Shown here one piece after another: positions 56,607 through 64,000 of a DNA stretch of 64,000 bases (positions are counted from its first letter, which is position 1; each line of letters opens with the position of its first letter). Origin of the DNA: an uncultured Steroidobacter sp. (GTDB lineage: Bacteria; Pseudomonadota; Gammaproteobacteria; Steroidobacterales; Steroidobacteraceae); contig CALMII010000019.1 of assembly GCA_937864115.1 (NCBI GenBank), positions 186,001 to 250,000 on the forward strand, in the 5' to 3' direction. The notes under the pieces were generated by a model. The model searched no databases. It saw nothing but the letters and a program-made list of their open reading frames with translations, and was not told the DNA's origin. The translations under genes were made by a program, and so were the position numbers.

Positions 56607-59327
56607 CTAGAACCCGACGCGGATCCGCGCGCCGTACGTGCGCGGCGGATTGAACACGAACTCCTGCGTGCCGCCGTCGATGGTGGCCTGCGTGCCGTGT
56701 GCTTCGTCGGTGGCGTTGTTCACGAACGCTTCGACGCGCACGTTGCCCTCGCCGGTGGTGTAACCGATGCCGAGGTCGACGTGGAAGTAGCCATCGACTT
56801 CGTCATACAGCCGCAGCATGTCGGCACCGAAGGCGGTCGCGATGCCGTTGGCATCGACGGCCGTTACTTCCTTCGCGCCATCCTCGCCCGCGCCGCCGTT
56901 GAACGCCGTCAGGTAGTACGAGCTCTTGTAGGTGCCGGAGACCGTCCAGTCCATCGAGCCGGCGCCCACCGCGAACTCCTGACCGAGGCGCAGGTTCAGC
57001 GACCACGGCGGCGTGCGCGGCAGTTCGTTGCCGGCCAGATCGACCTGCAGCGTGCCGCCCGCCGGACTGTTGCGACGGCCGTCGTTCACGACCGAACCGC
57101 TCTGATACTCGGTGTCCTGCCACAGCAGCGTGCCGGCGACGTTGAAGCCGGCGCCGAAGTTGTAGGAGGCATCGAGCTGCACGCCCATGTTGCGCGCTTC
57201 GCCGATGTTCTGGTTCAGCGTGATGGTCGAGCACGGCGTGCTGGGATTGTCGTCCTCGCAGCCGATGTCGTTGCTGGGATCGTTGTCCAGCAGCTGGATG
57301 CCGACGAGCGTGCTGAACACCTGGTCGGTGTACTTCAGGTAGTACGCCGACGCATTGAGGATCAGCAGATTGCCGCCGACCATCAGCGTGTTCTTGGAAC
57401 CGATTTCGTACATGGTGTTCTTCTCGGGTCCGACCGGCGGCGTATACAGGTTCTCGCCGGGGCCGGTGTCGAGATCGACGGTGTCGTTGAAGCTCGGCGC
57501 CTTGTTGCCGGTGGCGACCAGGAAATAGAGCATGTTGTCGTCGGTCAGGTCGTACTGCGCGCGGAAGCGCCAGTCGATGTACGAGTCGGAGTTCTCGCCC
57601 GACTGCACCGTCGCACTGCCCCACGCCAGGCCAAGGCCGGGATAGTTCGCGCACGTGCCCTGGAACTGGCTCGTCTGCACGCAATCGCCGGCGAGGAATT
57701 CATCGAGCGTGTCGTTGACGCCGTACGCCGCGACGCCGCCCTGGAACAGCAGCACGATGTCGTTGAGCGTGTTCGGTACGCCGTCGCCGTCCGCGTCCGG
57801 ACTCTTCACGGTGCGGCCGAGGCCGGTCATGCGGAAACCCGGCGTGCCGGTGCGCATCGCGACGCCGTTGGTGTTGAGGCCGGCGATGAAATTGAAGCCG
57901 TCGCGTTCCTTGCTCTCGTCCGAATAGCGCGCGCCGGCGGTGAGGCTCAGCTTGTCGGTCGGCTTGAACGTGAGGTCGAGATAGGCGGAGTCCGATTCGC
58001 CGACGACGCGGCCCTGGTTGAACTCGAGATACGGCAGGTCCGTCGCATAGTCGAGCGGAATGCCGAGGAACACCTGCTGGTCTTCCTTGAACTTGTAGAA
58101 GCCCACGGCCCAGGTGAAGCGATCGGCGGTGTCGGGCGAGGTGAAGCGCAGTTCGTGCGTGCGGGTTTCTGAAGTCGCGTCCCAGATCAGCGCGCCGTAT
58201 GCGCCGTAGTAGCGTTCCTGCACCCAGTCGTCGGCCAGCGGACCGTCCGGATCGACGATGCCGCTGCGATCCGCGACCACGTACTCATCGCCATCGAAAT
58301 CGTAGTTGCGGCCGCTGTTCGACAGGCTGTTGGTGTAGTGCAGATCGCGATAGCCGCCGATGTACTGGATGTTGAACCAGTCGGTCTTGTACTTCGCGTT
58401 CAGCGCGATGCCCCAGTTGTCGGTGTCCTGCACCGGCGTGAAGCCGGTCTGGTTCACGCGGCGCGGATCGTCGTAGCGATCCCAGTTGTGGCCGGCGTAC
58501 GAGGAATTGAAGAAGTCGACGCCGCGCGAGCCGGTGCCCTGCTGGTTCAGGTAGTCGCCGGTGAGCAGCACCGAGAGCTTCTCGGTCGGTTCGAGCAGGA
58601 AGTGGGCGCGCGCACCGAAGTCGTCCTGCGATTCCCAGCCCAGCAGGTTGTTCAGCGGGCCGGTGTTCTTGACGTACGGATCGTGCTGGGCGGAGTACAC
58701 GGCGACGCGCGCCGCGGCGATGTCGCCCATCGGCACGTTGATCGCGCCGCGCAGTTCGGTCTGTTCGTAGTTGCCGGCCATCGCCTCGGCATAGCCTTCG
58801 AACACGCCCATCTTCGGCTTCACCGACACGATGTTCATGCTGCCGCCCAATGCGTTGCGGCCGCGCACCGTGCCCTGCGGGCCGACGTTCACTTCGACGC
58901 GTTCGAGATCGAAGAACGCGACGCCGAGACCGCGCGGACGCGGCACGTATACGTCGTCGAGATGCGTCGCGATCGCCGGATCGCCGAGTTCGGTGTTGGC
59001 ATTGCTGCCGATGCCGCGCACGTAGATTTCGGTGTTGCCTTCGTAGTTGGTGATTTCCAGGCCCGGCATCAGCGACGGCAGATCGAGCAGGTCGGTCGCG
59101 CCGACGGCATTGAGCTCGTCCTGCGACACCACGATGGCCGTACCGGCGTAGCTCTGCAGCGACTGCTCGACACGCTCGACCGTGACCACGATTTCTTCGA
59201 GCACGCCGTCGGTACGTTCGGCGGCACCGGCAGTGGCGGCAGCCAGCGTCGTCGATACGGCGAGCGTCAGCGCTGCGGAAAGTCCGCCCTGCGTACGACG
59301 GACGAGTGAATCCCTTGATGACCTCAT
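56607..59327 (-). CDS. TonB-dependent outer-membrane receptor, 906 aa
   Basis: A signal peptide (LSAALTLAVSTTLAAATAGAAE) is followed by a TonB-box-like LEEIVVTVERVEQ, a plug (SYAGTAIVVSQDELNAVGATDLLDLPSLMPGLEI; EIYVRGIGSNANTELGDPAIATHLDDVYVPRPRGLGVAFFDLERVEVNVGPQGTVRGRNALGGSMNIV) and a barrel ending YGARIRVGF with a terminal Phe. The start has AGGGGG upstream. The upstream region carries GACAACGTTG operators. It is most likely the importer for oligosaccharides handled by the GH3 and GH5 enzymes (inference). Confidence 0.93.
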   Translation of the reverse strand: MRSSRDSLVRRTQGGLSAALTLAVSTTLAAATAGAAERTDGVLEEIVVTVERVEQSLQSYAGTAIVVSQDELNAVGATDLLDLPSLMPGLEITNYEGNTEIYVRGIGSNANTELGDPAIATHLDDVYVPRPRGLGVAFFDLERVEVNVGPQGTVRGRNALGGSMNIVSVKPKMGVFEGYAEAMAGNYEQTELRGAINVPMGDIAAARVAVYSAQHDPYVKNTGPLNNLLGWESQDDFGARAHFLLEPTEKLSVLLTGDYLNQQGTGSRGVDFFNSSYAGHNWDRYDDPRRVNQTGFTPVQDTDNWGIALNAKYKTDWFNIQYIGGYRDLHYTNSLSNSGRNYDFDGDEYVVADRSGIVDPDGPLADDWVQERYYGAYGALIWDATSETRTHELRFTSPDTADRFTWAVGFYKFKEDQQVFLGIPLDYATDLPYLEFNQGRVVGESDSAYLDLTFKPTDKLSLTAGARYSDESKERDGFNFIAGLNTNGVAMRTGTPGFRMTGLGRTVKSPDADGDGVPNTLNDIVLLFQGGVAAYGVNDTLDEFLAGDCVQTSQFQGTCANYPGLGLAWGSATVQSGENSDSYIDWRFRAQYDLTDDNMLYFLVATGNKAPSFNDTVDLDTGPGENLYTPPVGPEKNTMYEIGSKNTLMVGGNLLILNASAYYLKYTDQVFSTLVGIQLLDNDPSNDIGCEDDNPSTPCSTITLNQNIGEARNMGVQLDASYNFGAGFNVAGTLLWQDTEYQSGSVVNDGRRNSPAGGTLQVDLAGNELPRTPPWSLNLRLGQEFAVGAGSMDWTVSGTYKSSYYLTAFNGGAGEDGAKEVTAVDANGIATAFGADMLRLYDEVDGYFHVDLGIGYTTGEGNVRVEAFVNNATDEAHGTQATIDGGTQEFVFNPPRTYGARIRVGF

Positions 59328-59412
59328 TGCACAGCCCCCTGTAACTGTCAGCTTGTAGTTTCACGGCAACGCGGCGCCACCGCGTCGTCTGGCGCAAGGG
59401 ATACTGCGGCGG

Positions 59413-59424
59413 GACAACGTTGTC
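59413..59424. promoter_or_regulatory. LacI-type operator candidate
   Basis: GACAACGTTGTC is a perfect 12-bp palindrome with the central CG typical of LacI-family operators, about 86 bp upstream of the TonB-receptor start. Confidence 0.6.
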
Positions 59425-59480
59425 AACACATCGCTCTTCGTGATCGATAGGAAAGCCATTTGGATCTATGAAACTCGGCG

Positions 59481-59496
59481 TGACAACGTTGGTACC
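59481..59496. promoter_or_regulatory. Second LacI-type operator candidate
   Basis: TGACAACGTTGGTACC shares GACAACGTTG with the perfect palindrome 68 bp away. Two operators could allow looping by one LacI tetramer or binding by both LacI paralogues. Confidence 0.5.
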
Positions 59497-59578
59497 GTGA
59501 TTTCCATGCGAGGACTATCGCCCGCGGCGGCGTGGAAATCCTGCGCAGGATGCGCGCCGTTTCGCTGTCTCGTCGGCG

Positions 59579-59616
59579 CACCCTCCTTCGCATGGCGGGG
59601 AGGGTTGGGGAGGGGA
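59579..59616. repeat. C-rich hairpin repeat (degenerate)
   Basis: CACCCTCCTTCGCATGGCGG then GGAGGGTTGGGGAGGGG. The outer arms of the second repeat family are kept, but the central stem is altered. Confidence 0.6.
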
Positions 59617-59620
59617 CTCT

Positions 59621-59695
59621 TGCCTTGCTGTGGGGGCTCTTGCCTTGCTGTGGGGGCTCTTGCCTTGCTGTGGGGGCTCTTGCCTTGCTGTGGGG
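59621..59695. repeat. 20-bp tandem repeat abutting a REP
   Basis: TGCCTTGCTGTGGGGGCTCT occurs three times without change (59621-59680). A fourth copy begins at 59681 and merges at CTGTGGGG into the class-B REP. Confidence 0.95.
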
Positions 59696-59743
59696 CCGGC
59701 TTTAGCCGGCCGCTGAAGAGTCAGGCTAAAGCCTGACCTACAG
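59688..59743. repeat. REP pair: B (59688-59711) and A inverted (59720-59743)
   Basis: Both have the variant loop TT/AA (GGCTTTAGCC, GGCTAAAGCC). They lie 26 bp from the stop of the SnoaL-like gene. Confidence 0.92.
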
Positions 59744-59769
59744 CAGAAAAGACGCTATGCCATTGAGGT

Positions 59770-60162
59770 TCAGCCGGCCTCCACGGGAACGAGCAGATTC
59801 GCATCGCGCGCCAGCAGCCAGCGTCCGTTCTGTTTGGCGAACAGAGTGAGCGTGTAACCGGCGCGTGTCGTCGGCCGGCCTGCGGCGGGCGTGACATCGA
59901 CTTTGAGTTTCGACCACAGGAAGGCCCAGTCGCCCAGCACCTTGAGTTCCTGGATCTCGCTGGTGCCGTCGATCTGCGGCGCGCCCGCACCGGACTGGGC
60001 CTGCGCCGCCGCCGCGAAATCGGCCTTGCGCATGAGATGTCCGGGCTGCAGGAACACCACGTCATCGGTCATCAGCGACAGCACCTTCTGTGTGTCGCCT
60101 GCCCTGGTGGCTTCCAGCCACGTCGCCACCAGCGCGCGAATCTCGCGTTCGTCGTCGATCAT
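59770..60162 (-). CDS. SnoaL/DUF4440-like small protein, 130 aa
   Basis: NTF2-like fold of the SgcJ/EcaC group: REIRALVATWLEATRAGDTQKVLSLMTDDVVFLQPG, LGDWAFLWSKLKVDVTP, AGYTLTLFAKQNGRWLLARDANLL. Such proteins bind small hydrophobic or sugar ligands; catalysis is not predictable. The start at 60162 is preceded by GAGGAGAAAGAG. The last codons (GAG-GCC-GGC-TGA) look like half of a class-B REP, so the stop may be repeat-derived. It is divergent from the GntR gene, and TTGTCTGACAT lies between them. Confidence 0.84.
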   Translation of the reverse strand: MIDDEREIRALVATWLEATRAGDTQKVLSLMTDDVVFLQPGHLMRKADFAAAAQAQSGAGAPQIDGTSEIQELKVLGDWAFLWSKLKVDVTPAAGRPTTRAGYTLTLFAKQNGRWLLARDANLLVPVEAG

Positions 60163-60275
60163 CTCTTTCTCCTCGGGCAGAAACCGCCGCACCACTACGC
60201 CAGATCAGGCCGGCGGGAAGTATCGCCTCGTACCGCGGGAAAGTGGCCGGCGCACGGCCGGGAGTTTTCGTCGTA

Positions 60276-60286
60276 TTGTCTGACAT
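60276..60286. promoter_or_regulatory. Candidate GntR operator TTGTCTGACAT
   Basis: Ten of eleven bases match the palindrome at 3651. Located between the divergent SnoaL-like and GntR genes, about 100 bp from each start, which suits autoregulation by the GntR protein. Confidence 0.5.
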
Positions 60287-60384
60287 TACTTTGATACGCG
60301 ACGGCCATCGCGGCCTTTTGCGACGCCCGCAGCGCCAAGTCGCGCTGTTGCCGGTGGTCGGATGCACGACTAAATTAACCGGCC

Positions 60385-61188
60385 ATGGCACGGAAGAAAA
60401 AATCCTCGAACGATTCGGCGCCTGCAGCAGCTTCGATCCGATCAGCGCAGAAATCGAACGTGCGTGCGCGCCGCCGGTCGCTGCGCCTGCACGGAACGAT
60501 CGCGCGCGATCTGGGCATCCTCATCGTCTCGGGTCGCTACAAGCCCGGCGAACTGCTGAACGGCGAGATCGCGGCGAGCGATCGCCTGCATGTCTCGCGC
60601 GGCGCCTATCGCGAAGCGGTGCGCATTCTCGCGGCGAAGGGGCTGGTCGAATCGCGGCCGAAAGTCGGCACGAAAGTCAGCCAGCCGGAGCGCTGGCACC
60701 TGCTCGATCCCGATGTGCTGTCGTGGATTTTCGAGTTCGAGCCGGACGAGAAACTGCTGCACAACCTGTTCGAACTGCGCCGGATCATCGAGCCCGAGGC
60801 CGCAGCGCTGGCGGCGCAGCGCCGCAGCGAAGCCGACCTGGAAACGATGTCGCGCGCCCTGGACGGCATGGCGAAATACACGCTGGCCGAAGAAGCGGGC
60901 CGGCTCGCCGACCAGGAGTTCCATTCCGCGCTGCTGAGCGCCAGCGGCAATGCGTTTCTGGTAACGCTCACGACCGGCGTCGGCGCCGCAGTGTCCTGGA
61001 CCACCATCTTCAAGCAGCGCGAGAACCCGCTCGCGCGCGACCCGGTGCCGGATCATCGCAAGGTGTACGAAGCCGTGAGGGCGTCGGACCCTGCGGCGGC
61101 ACACAAGGCCATGATGAACCTGGTCGATCTCGCCTTCCTCGATACGACGAATGCGCGGAAGCCGAAGAAGGCGGGGAAAGCCGGCTGA
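60385..61188 (+). CDS. GntR/FadR-type transcriptional regulator (FCD domain), 267 aa
   Basis: A basic N-terminal tail (MARKKKSSNDSAPAAAS) is followed by a winged helix (GTIARDLGILIVSGRYKPGELLNGEIAASDRLHVSRGAYREAVRILAAKGLVESRPKVGTKV) and an FCD domain (LFELRRIIEPEAAALAAQRRSEAD; RLADQEFHSALLSASGNAFL; DPVPDHRKVYEAVRASDPAAAHKAMMNLV). Paralogous to the regulator at the left window edge (shared wording DVLxWxxE and EPEAAALAA). The final residues KAG and the stop lie in a degenerate class-B REP half (AAAGCCGGCTGAAGCC). It probably controls the symporter and dehydrogenase genes to its right. Confidence 0.92.
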   Translation: MARKKKSSNDSAPAAASIRSAQKSNVRARRRSLRLHGTIARDLGILIVSGRYKPGELLNGEIAASDRLHVSRGAYREAVRILAAKGLVESRPKVGTKVSQPERWHLLDPDVLSWIFEFEPDEKLLHNLFELRRIIEPEAAALAAQRRSEADLETMSRALDGMAKYTLAEEAGRLADQEFHSALLSASGNAFLVTLTTGVGAAVSWTTIFKQRENPLARDPVPDHRKVYEAVRASDPAAAHKAMMNLVDLAFLDTTNARKPKKAGKAG

Positions 61189-61216
61189 AGCCCGATTTTG
61201 CGGGGCCGGCCTCCGA

Positions 61217-61270
61217 CTGTAGGTCAGGCTTCAGCCTGACGCTTCTGGCCGGCTAAAGCCGGCCCCACAG
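61217..61270. repeat. REP pair: A (61217-61240) and B inverted (61247-61270)
   Basis: Standard A/B pair with a short 6-bp spacer, between the convergent GntR and symporter genes. The degenerate B half at 61178-61193 lies just upstream. Confidence 0.9.
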
Positions 61271-61292
61271 CAAGAAGAAGAACGGTCGCCGA

Positions 61293-63014
61293 TCACCAGA
61301 AGTAGATATAGATCCACACGATGATCCCCACGATCACCACCGTGTGGAAAATCTCCCAGAACCCGTAACCATCGCGTTCCTCTGCCAGCTGCGCGGCGGT
61401 GGCCGTCTTGTAGGTGATGCCGGCGATCTGCTCGGGCGGCGCCTTCGGCGTGACCATGCTGACGGCGAAGATCACCAGGCAGGTGAACACGAACAGCAGG
61501 AAGCTGAAGTACAGCCAGTTGATGTCGACCAGCGTCTGGATGAAGCCGGGCCATTCGATGCCGTACATCTCGTGAGTCGCCTGGAAAATCAGGCGCAGCA
61601 TGCCCAGCACGAAGCCGGTGCTGATGCCGACCAGGCCCGACTTCGGCGTGACGCCGTTCGAGAAAATACCGAGCATGAACACCGCCGCGATCGATGGCGC
61701 GAGCAGCGACTGCACCAGCTGCAGGTAGGTGTAGAGCTGGCCCTTGCCGAGATCCTGCAGGAACGGAATCCACAGCATGCCGAGCACGATGACGCCCGCG
61801 GTCGCAAGGCGTCCCACGTTCACCAGGTGCTTCTCCGACGACTGCGGCCGCAGTCGTTTGTAGAAGTCGACGGTGAACAGCGTCGCCGTGGAATTGAACA
61901 GCGAGGCGAGCGCGCTCATGAGCGCCGACAGCATGCCCGCCAGCACCAGCCCGCGCAGGCCGACCGGCAGCAGGCTGGAAACCAGCACCGGGAACGCGCC
62001 CTGCGGATTGTCGCCGATGCTTTCGAATCCCGGCGCGCCCTGCTTGTACAGCGCCACCGCGATCATGCCGGGCAGCAGGAAGATGAAAAGCGGCGTGAGC
62101 TTCAGATAGGCAGCGAAGATGGTGCCGCGACGCGATTCCTTCAGGCTCTTGCCGGTCAGCACGCGCTGCACGATGTACTGGTCCGTGCACCAGTACCACA
62201 GGCCGATGATGGGCGAGCACAGCAGCACGCCGAGCCACGGCGTGCTGCTCGGATCGAACAGGAATCCCGGGAATCCCTGCGTTTCCGGCGTGGTCGACAG
62301 CGGCCGCCACAGATGCATCGTTTCGGGATTGGCGGCGCGCAGCGCATCCATGCCGCCGATGGCGTTCAGGCCGACGAACAGCAGCACGGTCGAACCCGCG
62401 AGCAGTACCGGTACGTGCATCGCTTCGGTCCACAGCACCGACTTCATGCCGCCGAGTACCACGAAGACGCCGGTGATGATGACCAGCGAGAACGCGGCGA
62501 ACCAGAAGAAATCCGTCTCGCCGAGGAGCGGCAGGTCGACGTGCTGGTAGCCGAGAATGGTCTGGATCGCGAAGGCGCCGGCGAAGATCGTCACCGACGC
62601 CTTGGTGAGGATGTAGCTGACCAGGAAGATGACCGAGAGCACCGTGCGCGTCGCCGGCGTGTAGCGTTTCTCGAGGAATTCCGGCGTGGTGAAGATCTTC
62701 GCGCGCAGATAGAAGGGCGCGAATACCCAGCCGAGCACCAGCACCAGGTAGGAGTGCAGTTCCCAGTGAGCGAAGGCCACGCCTGAATCGGCGCCCGATC
62801 CGGCCAGGCCGATCAGATGCTCCGCGCCGATGTTGGACGCGAAGATGGAGGAACCGATCAGGATCCAGCCAGCGCTGCGGCTGGCGAGAAAGTAGTCCTC
62901 GGTGTTCTTTTCCTTCATCAGCGCACACCACACGCAGATGGCGGTGTTGGCGATGAAGTAGAGGCCGACCACGGCCCAGTCGAGCCCTGCGAATGAAACT
63001 GCGGTACCGGTCAT
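61293..63014 (-). CDS. SSS-family sodium/sugar symporter, 573 aa
   Basis: Inner-membrane importer of the solute:sodium symporter family (SLC5/SglT-like). About 14 helices are present. Typical blocks: FLASRSAGWILIGSSIFASNIGAEHLIGLAGSGADSGVAFAHWE in the first helices with the Na+-site region, FLEKRYTPATRTVLS, GGMKSVLWTEAMHVPVLL, WYWCTDQYIVQRVLTGKSLKESRRGTIFAAYLKL, and ALMSALASLFNSTATLFTVDFYKRLRPQSSEKHLV. The wording matches the glucose/galactose/myo-inositol subgroup. AGGACGGCACGC precedes the ATG. It would bring sugars from the periplasm into the cell after TonB uptake and hydrolysis (inference). Confidence 0.92.
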   Translation of the reverse strand: MTGTAVSFAGLDWAVVGLYFIANTAICVWCALMKEKNTEDYFLASRSAGWILIGSSIFASNIGAEHLIGLAGSGADSGVAFAHWELHSYLVLVLGWVFAPFYLRAKIFTTPEFLEKRYTPATRTVLSVIFLVSYILTKASVTIFAGAFAIQTILGYQHVDLPLLGETDFFWFAAFSLVIITGVFVVLGGMKSVLWTEAMHVPVLLAGSTVLLFVGLNAIGGMDALRAANPETMHLWRPLSTTPETQGFPGFLFDPSSTPWLGVLLCSPIIGLWYWCTDQYIVQRVLTGKSLKESRRGTIFAAYLKLTPLFIFLLPGMIAVALYKQGAPGFESIGDNPQGAFPVLVSSLLPVGLRGLVLAGMLSALMSALASLFNSTATLFTVDFYKRLRPQSSEKHLVNVGRLATAGVIVLGMLWIPFLQDLGKGQLYTYLQLVQSLLAPSIAAVFMLGIFSNGVTPKSGLVGISTGFVLGMLRLIFQATHEMYGIEWPGFIQTLVDINWLYFSFLLFVFTCLVIFAVSMVTPKAPPEQIAGITYKTATAAQLAEERDGYGFWEIFHTVVIVGIIVWIYIYFW

Positions 63015-63211
63015 GCGTGCCGTCCTGCTCGTTGTTGTCGAAACATCCGGCCAGCGCGACAGTCACCGATGACCGGCGAACCCTCGCGTGGTATCCCCCG
63101 ACCGGCGCGCAGTTGAGCCGCGCCACCGGCGGCGTATGGTAGGCACACGGCCGGTGTTATCGCTACCAGAGATTGCCGTCCATCGACGGGGCGGCGCCTG
63201 GCCGTGTTATA

Positions 63212-63222
63212 TTGTCTGAGTT
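63212..63222 (+). promoter_or_regulatory. Candidate GntR operator TTGTCTGAGTT
   Basis: The TTGTCTGA core is embedded in an AT-rich stretch TATATTGTCTGAGTTATATA, 48 bp before the dehydrogenase start. The core matches the sites at 3651 and 60276. Confidence 0.5.
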
Positions 63223-63269
63223 ATATAGACACCTGCAACCGGATCGCGGGCCGCAGGCGAGGAGTCGTG

Positions 63270-64000
63270 ATGACCATTTCCGGAGAACTGCTGATCGGCG
63301 GCACGCGAGTGCGCAAGACCGAGACCTTTCCCGCCTACAACCCGGCGACCGGCGAAGCGCTGGCGCCGGGATTCAGTGCCGCAGGTCCGGCCGAAGTGGA
63401 TCAGGCCTGCGAACTGGCATGGTCGGCCTTTCACACCTATCGCGAACTCGATCCCGAACTGCGCGCGCAATTCCTCGAGACTGCCGCCGACCGGATCATG
63501 GCGCTGGGCGATGAGCTGCTGCAGCGCGCGCATGCCGAATCCGGCCTGCCGCTGGCGCGGCTCACTGGCGAGCGCGCCCGCACGTGCAATCAGCTCAGGC
63601 TGTTTGCAGACGAGTTGCGCAAGGGCGGCTGGATGGGACTGCGCATCGATCCGGCGCTGCCCGATCGCAAGCCGCTGCCGCGACCGGACCTGCGCATGCG
63701 CAGGATTCCGCTCGGTCCGGTCGTCGTGTTCGGCGCCAGCAACTTTCCGCTCGCGTTTTCCGTGGCGGGCGGCGATACGGCCGCTGCGCTCGCCGCCGGT
63801 TGTCCCGTCATCGTCAAGGGCCATTCCGCGCATCCCGGCACCAGCGAACTGGTGGCGAGCGCCATCACTGCCGCAGTGAAAGCCTGCAACCTGCCGGGCG
63901 GCGTGTTCTCGCTGCTGAACGGCAATTCGCGCGCGCTCGGCGGCGGACTGGTCGCGCATCGGCATGTGAAAGCGGTCGGCTTCACGGGTTCGCGCGCCGG
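63270..64000 (+). CDS. Aldehyde dehydrogenase, alpha-ketoglutarate-semialdehyde type (3' end outside the window)
   Basis: The first 243 residues are present. They read MTISGELLIGGTRVRKTETF, then PAYNPATGEALAPGFSAAGPAEVDQACELAW, RADELLQ-type helices, RRIPLGPVVVFGASNFPLAFSVAGGDTAAALAAGCPVIVKGHSAHPGTSELVASAI and HVKAVGFTGSRAG. GASNFPLAFSVAGGDTAAALAAGCPVIVKGHSAHPGTSE is the cofactor-binding block of the NADP-dependent 2,5-dioxovalerate dehydrogenase group. The catalytic Cys and Glu lie beyond the window. GGCGAGGAGTCGTG precedes the ATG. With the dehydratase at 6106 it fits non-phosphorylative pentose or hexarate catabolism ending in 2-oxoglutarate (inference). Confidence 0.9.
   Translation, partial: MTISGELLIGGTRVRKTETFPAYNPATGEALAPGFSAAGPAEVDQACELAWSAFHTYRELDPELRAQFLETAADRIMALGDELLQRAHAESGLPLARLTGERARTCNQLRLFADELRKGGWMGLRIDPALPDRKPLPRPDLRMRRIPLGPVVVFGASNFPLAFSVAGGDTAAALAAGCPVIVKGHSAHPGTSELVASAITAAVKACNLPGGVFSLLNGNSRALGGGLVAHRHVKAVGFTGSRA

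Larger units (their letters stand above)
59328..59769. other. 442-bp non-coding region
   Basis: It holds the two GACAACGTTG sites, a C-rich hairpin repeat (59579-59616), a 20-bp tandem repeat and a B/A REP pair. No coding gene is seen. Confidence 0.7.

Overview
The window is a GC-rich (roughly 65 % by eye) bacterial chromosome segment with no rRNA, tRNA or CRISPR array. Four large TonB-dependent receptors, c-type cytochromes, an HME-RND metal efflux operon, LacI and GntR/FCD sugar regulators, an AcpH-type ACP phosphodiesterase and a PspF-like enhancer-binding protein point to a gammaproteobacterium. The gene mix resembles the Steroidobacter/Povalibacter/Xanthomonadales area. That placement is inference from gene content, not a database result.

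Layout. 1-8 kb: a GntR/FCD regulator (cut at its 5' end), a TonB receptor, a secreted GH5-like glycosidase, a periplasmic aldose epimerase and an IlvD/Edd-type sugar-acid dehydratase. 8-16 kb: MATE exporter, a receiver-like/TonB fusion, a membrane-anchored MutS-like ATPase, ACP phosphodiesterase, a sigma-54 activator and a CHRD protein. 16-26 kb: SMP-30 lactonase-like protein, then a leftward cluster DUF1549 (CxxCH)-DUF1501-cytochrome c'-like-peroxiredoxin-cytochrome b561-cytochrome c', headed by a TonB receptor. 26-38 kb: a small DNA-binding-like protein coupled to a cytochrome c, thioredoxin-like protein, DsbD-like protein, CxxCH lipoprotein, a rhodanese without its cysteine, two DUF6644-type membrane proteins, two paralogous periplasmic proteins, a DUF6152 protein, an amidohydrolase and a TonB receptor. 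38.3-39.7 kb: a REP-associated tyrosine transposase (RAYT) gene bracketed by REP arrays. 39.7-50 kb: Tat-exported aldo/keto reductase, CzcCBA/CusCBA-type efflux operon, a cobalamin-binding-like protein, a DsbA-like protein and several truncated genes (DMT transporter, RelE-type toxin). 50-60 kb: a beta-glucan/mannan locus (GH5 mannanase-like, two LacI regulators, GH3 beta-glucosidase, TonB receptor). 60-64 kb: SnoaL-like protein, a second GntR/FCD regulator, an SSS sodium/sugar symporter and the start of an alpha-ketoglutarate-semialdehyde-type dehydrogenase.

The most striking system is the REP/RAYT pair. Two related 18-bp palindromes, class A (GTCAGGCTTCAGCCTGAC) and class B (GGCCGGCTTCAGCCGGCC), each preceded by GTAG or GTGG, occur about 35 times at some 15 places, and the only RAYT gene lies between two special long-loop copies. 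The repeats are not confined to spacers: one encodes part of a lipoprotein signal peptide, others supply stop codons and C-terminal residues, and others sit exactly where genes are truncated. At two places half-repeats are tandemly amplified. A second, unrelated C-rich hairpin family (six copies) also enters a coding N-terminus.

Regulatory patterns visible by eye: a TTGTCTGA motif before four sugar-acid genes near the two GntR regulators, a GACAACGTTG palindrome before the TonB receptor of the LacI/GH3 locus, and TGACC direct repeats with 11-bp period at four places.
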